This document shows positions 24,901-38,136 of a DNA stretch of 64,000 nucleotides, piece after piece. Under the pieces are notes generated by a model. That model saw nothing but the letters and a program-made list of their open reading frames with translations, ran no database searches and had not been told where the DNA came from. The position numbers were made by a program, and so were the translations under genes. The stretch is from Periplaneta americana (lineage: Eukaryota; Arthropoda; Insecta; Blattodea; Blattidae), in contig NC_091126.1 in assembly GCF_040183065.1 (NCBI RefSeq), positions 145,354,204 through 145,418,203 of the forward strand. Reading direction: 5' to 3'. The stretch's first letter is position 1. Each line of letters starts with the position of its first letter.

Positions 24901-25684
24901 TTGTTTAAACTTTTAAAATATTATTAATGTATTTGAAGTAATATTGTTAAGATTTTTTACAGGTGGGACAAAAATAATTGGAAACGCATTTTTGTGATAA
25001 ATGTTAAATCGAACATTTTCTGTTCTTCTGTTATTGTCAGAATTTTAATATCGATATTAATGAAGAAATAGAGGTTTAAAAAATGATAAATAATGCTTCC
25101 AAGATCCTTAAAATATATATTCACTTAGCAAAACAACTAAATAAAGTTGCTGGCAGTGTTGCGAGTGGGACATTATGGGGGGAACGAAAAAGGCAAAGTT
25201 TCATTCTGAATTTATTTTCCTCTTTGTATTTCAACAAAACTTAATTACAACTCTTTTTCAGTAGTAAATAACCACTTTTATTAAAAACTTGAGGTGCTGA
25301 CAATATGGAGGCAGCTGATCTCTCTGCACCACATAGTTCATAACAGTGTTGAAATCATGTGATAATTGTAGAAAAAAAATTATTATTTGACATTGACACA
25401 TAAACTATTTAAAATTATACATCAAACGAAATTGTTTAAAGTGCTGAAACTTCAAAATATTATTATTATTAATATTATTGTTGTTATTAATAGCACAGTC
25501 TAGTATATACAGTCACTAAGCTTGAGTTGTGAGGGTGCTAGGAACAATAGACTGTGCCGGTATTATTTTGCATTGTCTGTAATGAGACGATATTAGCAAT
25601 CCTAGTGGTTAGCAACTATCTATGGATGCATATTTACTATGTATTGAGCTTTGCGACTGTATATACTAGACTGTGTTAATAGTC

Positions 25685-25748
<64 letters not shown>

Positions 25749-28700
25749 GTTGTCGTCGTCGTCGTCGTCGTCGTTGTTGTTATAAGTTACGAGTTATTCA
25801 GCTTGACTTCTAATTCGTAGGTTTTTCCTTAACTTGCTTTTCAGGTAAAAATTCCCATATTTTATGGAATGGCTGACATCCATAGTTGCTGACACACCCT
25901 GCTAAATATATAAGCAGTCGAGCTTCGATTATCGTCGTTAATTTGTTCCACAAAACTGCTATTTTTATTAAATCGATGATAATTGAATCATTTAAGTCAT
26001 GTTACAGTGACATTTTGTTGCAAAATGAAACCTGGACACTTATAAATATCTTTCGTTTAGGCTATAACTTTGAACAAAATTATTTTTTTACAAGAAATAT
26101 GATATATTAACACTGTCATCAAGTGGGCCCGGGTTCAAATCTTGTTTGGGACAAGGTACCTGATTGAGTTTTTTCCGGGGTTTTCTCTCGGTCCGTTAAG
26201 AGCAAATGCTGGGTAACTTTCGGCGCTGAATCCTGGACTCATTTCCTCAGCATTATCTCCTTTATCTTACTCAGAATCTAAATAACCATAGCAGTTGATA
26301 AATCATCGTAAATTAGCCAATTAAAAAACACTGTAACATTGATGTAAATTTTAGAAAATGTGACTAAATCCATTATAATTTTTTCAGACTTCAATAGGAA
26401 ATCATAATAAAAATGCTGAAAAATTCAGTGAATACTGAATTGCTCTTGTTAGTATGATGCCATGTTAGTTTACCGACGTTGACATTCAAATTAATTACTA
26501 ATAATGGTGAGGATAGTGGGCATATGAACAAAGCACCTGAACATTTGACTGAATGTTTGCCATTGGGAAAATGTTGGTGATCCAGTAGCAGTGCATCAGC
26601 ACATGATCTGTAAAAAAATGACGATCATTAGACTTTTGATCGTGAATGTATTAAATAGCAAATGATAGTTGAAGATTACTAGTGGAAGCACCATAGTTTT
26701 ACTATAGTAGCATACAAATTAATCTGAACGTGACAATTTTCAGCATTTTCTTTGATTGTTGGTCTGCTAGCTGCATATTCCTACTTAATTGAGTTCTGTG
26801 AAACTGTATAGCAGACTTTCATTGTTGAAGGTCTGGAGTTTATATTTTTTTGCACTTTGTCAATTATTTCCTCCCATTTTCTTCCCCAAATCATTTTAGT
26901 CGTGTTGAAGACTTATTGCTGTGTTCATTCTCTCATCGGAAATGGATACAACTCCACGAAAACACTCTAAAATTGTAACATTAACAGAGCAAACTTCCAT
27001 GACACAGAGGCAAATAACTGCAGAATCTGGTGTCAGCTTAACTATAGTTAATTCTGTCCTAAAATGATAAGACACTGAATCCATCATGCCTCAGAAAAAA
27101 AGGAAGATGTGGCAGTAAAATAAAGACCAACGCAAGATGACCGTTTAATTATTAGGAAAAGTAAAATAAATTCTAGACTGTATACTGTTGACTGAACCCA
27201 CGAGTTAATAACTACAACTGGGATAGACATTTGAGGAGCATCGTTTCAAAACGTATTAAGTCCCCCAGTGGACGAAATTAAATTTGTTACTTTCTATTTA
27301 TTTATCTTTCATGCTGTGAAGTCTGATGACTCCAAGTCGTCATATTTGTAAACTGTTAAACCAGTACTTAAAAATGGTTTTGTGTAGTGTTTTGAAAACT
27401 TCTCCAGTTTACGAGTAGTCCAGTTTTTCGTCATTCGTGTAAAAAAATTGTAAGGGGCACATAATACGTTTTGAAACGATGCTCCTCATTTACATTACAA
27501 CAGTGTAGCATAGACTTTTGGAAGTTGGGTGGAAGTGTAGGTATTAAAAAAAGCAACTGCTAATCCCTGATATGTGCAAAAGACGCTTAATATGGGCAAA
27601 ATTACATAGAAACTGGACAGTGAATGGAAGAAAGTACTTTTTTCCGATGAATCTCATTTCAAGGTCCATGGCCACTGTGTTATGTTCGAAAAGGTTTCAT
27701 CAGCTCATCTCCAACAAGCATCGAAAAATCCCTCAAAAGTAATATTCTATGGTTGTTTTACACACGAAGGGCTTGGATCAAGGGAATTCCTATCAAAGGA
27801 ATGATGAATTGTGCCAGGTATATTTGTATATTGGAATCTTAGACTCTTACTGCAGCTGCAGAAATCATTTCCGAATGGGAATGGTGTGTTTCAACAAGAC
27901 CTGGCAACGTGTCATACCTACATCTCGAAAGACTACAAAGTTCTTGAACCAGAATAATATACAGGTACTCCCCTGGCTAGGCAACTCACCCGATATGAAC
28001 CTGATTGAGAACTTATGGTAAATTTGCAAATGGAGAATGGCAAAACTAGATAATTCTATAAAAGGAAAAATTATTCTTTCTTTATTCAAATATGGTTTTG
28101 TGATGAGGAAATTACAATGATTTGTGGAAATTTAGCGGAATCCATGCCAGGTCATGTCGGTGATATAATTACGAACATGTACTTTTAGTTTAATATACTC
28201 AGTATGGCTTGTTCAGAATAATTTGCACGCTACTTTACTTCAGATAAATTCAAAATTATTTATGTATGAAGTTCCTTCATGTGCTTACACTTTTAAGAAA
28301 TTGAATAATATTTGTGACCTTGAAATTTCATTAAGAATTACAGGTTTACTCTCTCAAAAAGTCTTACTACTGAGTATTGATTGTCACTAAGATGGATTAT
28401 TTACATGGTATGTAGTTTGAGACAGAATAGTGTTATTGTTTAAAAAAGGTAGAGGAGCTTTGAGTAATATGGAATAGTGATATTTCATCTCTGTAAAATG
28501 TCACAACCTCCCAGAAACCACGAAAACTACTTGATATGATCCTCCTGGCACTGTGGTTGCAGTCTCGTTTAAGTTAAACTAGTGAAAACTTGTTAGTAAT
28601 CAATTCTGTGTTCTGTTGTTTTCTAAAACTTTTGCAGATAATCTGATGTTAGTAGATTGTTACTAAATATGCCTGTGATATACAATTTAACGAAATGCGC

Positions 28701-31700
28701 CATGTAATGAAGTACAGTAGTTAATCTTTGTTATCTTACTGGTTTTACGTGTTTGTTTTTCCGCGATCATGTGATAGAAATTTATTTTACAAAATGGCTA
28801 TGTGGGTAATATGGAATACCAGAATTCCATATTGCCCTCACTTATAACCGTATATCTCATAGATCTCTTAATCAAAAGAAAAATATAATTAAGTTGAAAT
28901 GATACATTTTATTGACGATACTTTTATGTATACAGATATACTCTTGTTATCAGATTCCCGATTAATGGAAACTAACATCAACTATGTTGACATTAAACCA
29001 CTGTATTTGATTTGGATTAGGTTATGTCCGTCCACTTTGTTTTTTTAGTTGTGCCAAGTATTCATTTAAAGTTTTATGTTTTTCCGACTATTTAACACAT
29101 GTTAGTAACTTTTTAAACAAAAGACAACATTACCAAGTAAAAATTGTTGTATTTCATATTACTCGAAAATGTACATTTTTTATATTGGTCGTTATCTACG
29201 TAATATAAAATTAATTTACTCAGTTATGCTATGAAAAACAATTAAAAAGAAGTCAAGCAAATCATGTATTCACTAATCATTACCTATGTGTCAATAATAT
29301 TTGGATGTTTAACAAAAACAAAAATGGTATTCCATAATACCCAAAGTTACTCTAAGATTTCCCCATGTGAAATAATGTTTTCATTGAATATGTTGAGTTC
29401 ATATCCTGTGCAACATTTTATTTCCAGGTAATTGATTGTCATATGTGACAGTGATAGTGATGCCAAGGGAAGTAACGTAATTTCATGTACGATTCCAATC
29501 AGTGGCTCAGCCTTCCCCTAATATCTGAATTAACTGACATCTTTCTCATGTCTTTGAATCTTATTCAGGATTTCTGACATGCCAGTAAAATTTGCTAAAA
29601 ATATGACTGATGGATGTAACATTTCAGATTTGATGCGTCACAAGACAGATTTTGGTTCAGTAGACATTTACACAATTGCATTACATTTTTCAGTGCTCCA
29701 GAGTGGTTTGGAGAGTCGTGGATGTCCAAAATTAAAACTGATGCTGGCAACAACTGGAGGCTGAAGGTAATTGAAGGTAGATGATGAGGTGATTGGTTTA
29801 ATGTGTCTCTTCATGGTGGATTAAGTTCCTAATCAGGAAACCACATTGTGAGTTGTATATAGAGCAATGAACAATTAATGGTTGTGCAATTTATATTATA
29901 ATTAGAGCCCAGATGTTTAGGCATTTATTTTGTTTAAAATAGGCAGGCATATAGGCACTAAAAATAGTAAACATAGGCAATGAAATAGACATTTATTATT
30001 CATGGAAAAGACAAAAATAGACAAATACTTAATAAACTATCCCATACGGTACTCACTTTCCTTGGTTACATGTCACAACAAGATGCTTTTTTGAGTTGTC
30101 AACTGTCATAGTGAGTCACCTGTCAGAGAGAAGTTTTTCATGGCGGAAAAAGATCTTTCTGCATCTACTGAGCAATTGGAGCAAACTTAAAACAACTTAT
30201 TTCAGAAGGACTCTACTTTCTTTCAAAGATCGGGAAAAACCAACTGTGTATTGTTTAAAAAAAAAAGGGGTGTGAGAAGGGATTAGAGACTTCAAAGTAC
30301 GCGTGACTTGTGTGTGCAAGCGACAACAGTAACGGGACCTGGAGACTTGCTTTTAATACTTTCCTCATCCCCTTTCTTTCGCTGGTAAACCCTGAACTGA
30401 CCTGAGCACTGAGGGTTTTACTGTTCAGACATCTTTGTTAAGTGACATGAAAGATGGAATCAGTAGGGGAGAAAAGTTTACTACTTCTTGGAAACATATG
30501 TATTGCTGGAGAATAAGATTTTCAGCAAATATTTGTGTGAGGTGAATATATATTTTTAATTTGTACAACGATTCTTTTTTTGTTTTTTGATATAGGCTAA
30601 TTTATGTATGGTTTATTTTAAATGCATTAAAAATATAACAAATGTACAATAACGACGTAAAAAGGCTAAAAAAAGGCATTTAACCTTAAAATAGGCAAAA
30701 AAGGCAAAATAAAAATTGGGCCTATCGTCCCCAAATGTGTGGAAGCATGTTTATCTCTAATAGGTCTTTCGTACATACACTCAGTTTAAAAAAGGCATTT
30801 TTCCTAACATCTGAGCTCTAATTATAATCATCTGTGTTTTTGTGTTCCCTCGTAAATTTCTTACTTCATGTCCTACTGTTGGAAGACAGGGGAATAATTT
30901 TGTGCAGTGAATATTGCTCATTCACTTGCCAGAACAAAAATCATAACACTTTAAATGATAGTAAAAAGAAGGAAATTGGATTCTTTCACGTTTCTGGGAA
31001 TTTTGGGAAGAGTATTCTGTTATTTTATATTTTAATAAAGGTTTCTAAAGTTTTAGAATCCTCTTAATGGTAAAAAGCAATTTTTACAGCAGTTTGATCG
31101 AAATGTGCAAGGATGACACAACACAAAATTTATAGGTTATTTACAATTTCAGTATCTTATTAAACTCATTAATGTTCATTTACTCTGACATTCCTTTTAC
31201 CTTCAAAAGCACGTATTATTCCCACCTCTAGCATTAATCACGTCTTCCAAAATGCTGCTGAGTAATGCTGCAATCTCCTCCTGCTGAATCGAGCTCCCAT
31301 TCTTCTTGAAGTGTCTCCCTCAGGTCCTGCAGGTTGTCTGAATAATGCTGGCGAAAACTTTTTCTTAGTTTGTCAAGTCAGTGGAATTCAAGTCTGAGGT
31401 TCAAACAAGCCATAACATGACATGAATCCCCATATCAACCAGGTACTGTTGCACACTTTGGACCACATATGGTCGTGCATTAGTATGCAACTATCACTTA
31501 TAAATGAAACAGAAGGCACAACATACTCTTGAAGGATATTCTGCATGTACTAATATTCTGTAAGTGTTTCATGCCCCACAAAGACTATCTTCATCCATGC
31601 CATCAGGGTTATTTCCATCCACACCATTATAGAAACCACGGTCCAAACATAACTAAATAAACTGTGAGGATTTTCTTTATTAAAACACATCACATAACAT

Positions 31701-34700
31701 ACATAATACAGTAAAACCCGATAAGACGCTGTTCAAGGGACCGGGTGTAAAACGCATATTAACCGGGACCACGTATTAGGCGGGTATACTAATTTTGACT
31801 TATATACAGTATTTATTAGCGTTTTTCTTTATTGAAATACATGATTCATGAAAGGTAATATAGTATTACTTCATTATGTAATTACTGTACTGTACGTCAA
31901 AGACATTTACAATACGTACTGTACTTAATTCTTTCGGAAAAAAAGTCATATATAGTTGTCTGCCGTGTGCGTGTTCTCCAAGTCCTCATATTTACCACAC
32001 TTCAGTTTCCTGCGATTACATCCTCCCGATGACGTAGCAACTGTAGTGATTGAGTCGCGATTTTTTTATTATCGTTCTTAATATTGATGATGGGATTCCT
32101 AATGAATCAGAGAGTTGTTTCTGAGTAAGGGTACTGTTCTCATAGTACTTTCGTAAGATTTCCAATTCTTCCGACACAGGAAGTGCTTTTTAACACTCAT
32201 TGTAATCATATTCACAGACACTTCAATACACTAAAAGACAACAAACTGCCCAGCAAAAATTTAAAGAATTTTATTACGGCCGAGTGAGGAATGCTGTTTG
32301 AAAGAGAGGGTTAGCAAGAGGGTGAGGTATTGTAACTGTATGTAGGCTTTAAGCGCGCAGGTAAAGAGTCGAATAAGAGAGCGTAACAAGAGGGTAGGGT
32401 AACTAAGGTATGAAGTCAGAAGGTTTAAATTCGCAGGTGAAGGGTCGTAATATCAATACTTTTCAGGTTAATGGCACCAATGAGTTCAGTGACCAAGATG
32501 TTTTATTGCTGTCACAGTACATTGCTGAAAATTACATCGAAAATATTCCACAAAAACAGCGTATTATGCGGGACTTGAGCGCAACAAGCGGGGTATTTTA
32601 TAAAGGCGTTAAATATGAAATGTGCAGGGACTGGACAAAAAAAGCGTATTACACGGGATAGCGTAATAAGCGGGCGCGTCTTGTTGAGGTTTTACTGTAC
32701 ATTAATTTTAGGTTTGAATATTCAGTGAAAATGAAAGTTCGTGTGAACTTCCTAATGTGCAACACTGACGCCCCCGAACATAACTAAATAAACATAAAAA
32801 CTGTGTGGATTTTCTGTATTAAAATGCATCACACAATACAAATAATGCAATAATTTTAGGTTCAGATATTCACTGAAAATGAAAGTTGTGCGAACTTTCT
32901 AATGTGGCAAACACTGATGGCCCAGATTGTGGCAATGTGGCAGAATAAATATTTTTTTTAGCACAGCCGAAAGTGCTGTTGTTTTGGTATTGCCGATTAT
33001 TTGGGTGCTGAGTACGAGGGATTTCACTGTATTTGGCAATATAATTCCGTTTTACTACTATCTCGAAGATACTTTTAATTTCTCTTACTACAAATTGTTT
33101 ATTAATTTTGCATTTTAGGTGTTATAATAACTGATGCTTAGAAGTAAAAGACAGAAACACAGCAAGTTTCACACTTGATTCATATATGTGGAATGTGCCA
33201 TTTTTTCTAGTCTTCTGGTTCTTATTTGTACATACAATATTCCTTACGATATAATTATATTCTATGACTTAAATTTGATTTACTGTTTGTAGGTTAGTAA
33301 CTTGAAGAAAATCTTGGAAGGCATTGTGGATTACTATCAAGAGTGTCTTAATCAACATCTCACAGATTTCAGTAAACCTGACGTGGTTAAAATAGGTAAT
33401 TATGAAGTTAGTTATTTGTTTCTCTTTTTTATTTAAAATGTTTCTTTGATTATCTTGCAGTGTATCGTTGTACTATTTTCTGTATATTATGTGTTAGTGT
33501 ATTGTTTTAAGTATTTCTGTAGAATAGTTCTTGAAGTTCTGATATACGTGAAAAGCACAGGGTGTCTACTGGTAAAAAAAGTAATTCAAAAGTAACTAAT
33601 TTAAGCAAATTGGTAACGAATTTAAAAGACTGAAATAACGTTGATAACGAAATTACATATATTGTTCAGCTTCACTTATTTAATGTTTATTTAATCTTGG
33701 CTAAGGGGAGCTGAAACAGCTGCAGTTTCAGAAACAAATATTATTGGAAGAAACAGCTGAGAAGCTGGAAGTCCATTAAAATGAAGATCAAAGAATTTAA
33801 GAAATAAGTCTGATGACAGATCGTAAGATGACTGAAATGTGATTAGTGTTTTTCCATAGTGCTTATGAGTAATTATTAAGTTGTGGTAACTAAACGTAAC
33901 TAATTTTTTTTTCACATTTTCGGTAGACACCCTGAAAACATAATATTTGGTTTTATCTCTTGTTTCATGGTATGCAAGATTGAAATATGGGAATGTCTCA
34001 CAGAGAGGAGTCAAAACTTTCATTCCCAGATTTCTTGACTTTTGTTTTCATCACAACTGCACGTCCATATAACATAAATGTGTACGTAGTACTAAATGTT
34101 TTGGACATATTTTATATAGGCTCTTGGATTCCTCTTTCTTTGTAATTTCGACAGGCATTGAACTCGGTTTTAAAGGTTTTCTGGAAATTCTGTAGTGTTT
34201 GAACTTGTCTGCAAAGATTGCTTCTCTATATTGTTTAATTACTACTAATCCAGCTACTGCTGCTGCATGACCACCACCATTACCGACATTTCCTGCCATT
34301 ACTGTGATTTTAATTATTACATACCACTCAACTCTGGATATAGTGAACATTCGGCTATAGTGAAACTAAATAGTTGGTCCTGACCCACAAACATTAAAAA
34401 GTGCATTAATATTTCTGTTTATAGTGAACCCTTGCTTCGGTTATAGTGAACCTTGTATCCTGAGATTTTCTTATTTGAAGTCAGACCTTCTTGTATAAAA
34501 TTGAAAGAATGTGTTGAGAACAACATTCTAAGTTTCATACTCCTTTAGTCAAAGGACAAAGGTAGGATCAGTGATTCCTAGACAGTGAGCTCTACTGTAA
34601 ATCCAGGCAACGCGTGATGACCTTGCTTCACTCCACCATCAAAGGGTTGACATTCTGTTCTCAGGCACTCTACTCTACTGTTATTTCTAATCCTCCACCT

Positions 34701-36148
34701 TCAAAGGGTTATCTTTTGTTCTCAGAAACATTTCAATTATGACGAACAGCATCGAAACAACGGAAAATGAAATTGCCTTCTTTTATTAAAAGGGTATGAA
34801 CATTATGTCCAGAGGTAAGATTTCGATGGCTTTCAAACTCCATCAACCCTCTACCAGTTTCCATTAAGTGACCCGGGAATTCCAAGACTGAGTACGCAGT
34901 CACACCATAACAGCGTTTGTCTATTTCTAGTATTCCAACAGTGAATGTACTATATAAAAATGTCGAAGCATAAAGTGTTTTCTTTGGAAGAAAAGGCAAA
35001 CATTATAAGTGACATTGAACATGGTCTTTCGCAAGCAGACTTGGGTCAACAGCAGGGGCAGCTTTTGGGGCAGTGCCAGTGTGCCATGGCACCACCAATG
35101 AAAGAAACAAAAAATAATATCCTAAAAAGGAGTTGTAGTTGTTTATTTCTACACATTTTATTCGTATGTCATCTGAACGAGCGGGAGCACAGATTGGGAC
35201 GCACTCTTGCAGCGTTTCTCTGAACGTTGGAGCCAGTTCGGCGTGGCACTGTCTGCGTCTATATAATACTGTACAAAAGGCTACTGATTCTAGTTTATAT
35301 GCGTTTCTAATGGCAGACACTGAGCCGAATTCAATTTGACTCAATAGTTAACAATCTGCCCGCTAGAGCGCAATAATGCAGAAATTTCGCTAGGTGGCAG
35401 GGTTGTTTGAGATGTTAGGCAGGGAACCATCAAGTGCAGGCTTTCAGGAAAACACAAGTTAAAGTTCCGCGCCAAATCTTAATGTAATGTTATCAATTCA
35501 AAACTAATGCACATAACTTGGATTTGAATGTATAAATTATTATCCATTTAACTATATTGAATGCAGAGATAGTCAGTCATGGTTCTTTTTAGAAAGATAA
35601 ATATTTTTTTCGTATTATGTAACACTATTTGCTAATTTTGTGTAATATTTATTTTATTTTGCGCCAACTAAATATCGCTATATTGTTGCTAGTATTGATG
35701 CTTTTGTTAACAATACAAGAGATCTGTGCAGGACATGAACAAGTGTTATTCAGGCTGCTGCCTTGGATTCATCGGCCTGTTTAAATGAAGTGCAAACATG
35801 TTCATTTATTATCTATAGCATTGTTATTCTTGTGTGTTTTTGCGAGTAATTTTACTAGTTATAAATGTCATTTATATTTGACTTAACAATGCTGAGATAT
35901 GACCAGAGATGTTAAAGCGAGTATAAATAATAACAGCCAAAAAAAAAAAAAAATACTGAGAAAGTTTTGCATTATCTATATATTTTGTAAATTTCGTTAT
36001 TAGTTTCGGAAATGTTATTGTAACTGTTACTAGATGCATGATTAACTGCACACTTAGTAAAATACGTGGTTTAATTAATGTGTTTTATTTAATATAATGT
36101 AAACGTGAGCTGTGATTATCACGTTTTACTAGAGTGATTTGCGTGCAA

Positions 36149-36197
<49 letters not shown>

Positions 36198-38092
36198 GTG
36201 ACACCACCGGCCGCCACTGGTCGATAGCATAGTTTAAGTAAATCAACTATGTGTAACAGTATACAGTGTAATCCATTCCACAAAAATGAAGTATTTTATT
36301 TTCTTGTTCACAATTTCATTCATTTCTCTCTTTTAAGGTTAGGGGAGAGACACTTCGCATATATTGAACTTCGGATATAGTGAACGAAATATGCAAGTCT
36401 GCAGAGGTTCACTATATCCGGAGTTGACTGTACATTCATTGATTGTAATTTATATTGCTAGCAGTATAGGATAACAATTTTCTTGTTTTCAGGAGAAAAA
36501 TGTGATCCAGATGAATTGGGCCGGTTGCTGCAGCTGATTCTAGGATGTGCAATTAATTGCAATCACAAACAAGGTAATTTTATATTCAGCTGATCTATGA
36601 TGTGCAGTATCAAATATTTCCTCTGCTGTGACATCCAGAGCAACACTGCCTGGCTATGTTGTGGCATATTGTCCACATGACAGCACTGTGCAAGACATCT
36701 ATACAAGGTAATTCCAGAGTTCAGGATTTAGCTACAGGAGGCAATTGCTGAGATCAGTTTCATTAAAAAAGTTAACATGAACTTGTGTTCTATTCTCATT
36801 GATTATAAAGTAATGGCCAGTGGTGTGCAGGCAATAATTTAAGAAAGGGCTTGCAAAGGAAAAGGGTGCGGCAACCAGCAGAGACATACAGCTCATGCAT
36901 TTTGTCAAGACACTCCCCCACTATTCCTACAGAGCCGCGCACGAGATCAGATGAGTCTACTTACGAATAATAGGGGAATGAGTTAGTTTTTGCCTTGAAC
37001 TCGGTAGACACATGCCCGACCTTCCCTTCTACTTTTACCCTCTACACAGAAACATTGTTCCTGTACTGCACATTGCGAGTGTCTTGACAAAATGCATGAA
37101 CTGTACAGAATAGAGAAAGGGGAAAAGAGTGGTTACTTTACAATAATAATAATAATAATAATAATATAATAACAATAATATATAATAATAACTTCGCTCT
37201 AGAATATGCCATTAGGAAAGTTCAGGATAACACAGAGGGTTTGGAATTGAACGGGTTACATCAGCTTCTTGTCTATGCAGATGACGTGAATATGTTAGGA
37301 GAAAATCCACAAACGATTAGGGAAAACGCGGAAATTCTACTTGAAGCAAGTAAAGAGATAGGGTTGGAAGTAAATCCCGAAAAGACTAAGTATATGATTA
37401 TGTCTCGTGATCAGAATATTGTACGAAATGGAACTATAAAAGTTGGAGAATTATCCTTCGAAGAGGTGGAAAAATTCAAATATCTTGGAGCAACAGTAAC
37501 AAATGTAAATGACACTTGGGAGGAAATTAAACGCAGAATAAATATGGGAAATGCCTGTTATTATTCGGTTGAGAAGCTTTTGTCATCTAGTCTGCTGTCA
37601 AAAAATCTGAAAGTTAGAATTTATAAAACAGTTATATTACCGGTTGTTCTGTATGGCTGTGAAACTTGGACTCTCACTTTGAGAGAGGAACAGAGATTGA
37701 GGGTTTTTGAGAATAAGGTTCTTAGGAAAATATTTGGGTCTAAGAGGGATGAAGTTACAGGAGAATGGAGAAAGTTACACAACGCAGAGCTGCACGCATT
37801 GTATCCTTCACCTGACAATTAGGAACATTAAATCCAGACTTTTGAGATGGGCTGGGCATGTAGCACGTATGGGCGAATCCAGAAATGCATATAGAGTGTT
37901 AGTTGGGAGGCCAGAGGGGAAAAGACCTTTGGGAAGGCCGAGACGTAGATGGGAAGATATTAAAATGGATTTGAGGGAGGTGGGATATGATGGTAGGGAC
38001 TGGATTAATCTTGCTCAGGATAGGGACCAATGGCGGGCTTATGTGAGGGCGGCAATGAACCTCCAGGTTCCTTAAAAGCCAGTAAGTAAGTA

Positions 38093-38136
<44 letters not shown>

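Larger units (their letters stand above)
24763..25875. mobile_element. TIR element with 4-bp ACAT duplication
   Basis: Starts CAGCCATTCCATAATTATGG and ends CATATTTTATGGAATGGCTG. ACAT flanks at 24759-24762 and 25876-25879. It contains a nested CACAG MITE (25494-25675) and (ATT)n(GTC)n at 25685-25790. No transposase was seen. Confidence 0.7.

Noticed and set aside
32410-32661. 83-codon plus-strand ORF as a gene
   Set aside because: It is the antisense of the pogo-like element's end, and its counterpart at 57460-57700 is broken.
33691-34350. Minus-strand ORFs of 110 and 99 codons as host genes
   Set aside because: They cover a MITE and AT-rich sequence, with no recognisable domain or splice context.
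37241-37822. 193-codon RT ORF as a live retrotransposon
   Set aside because: It lacks the N-terminal RT and endonuclease and is frameshifted before its end; a 5'-truncated copy.
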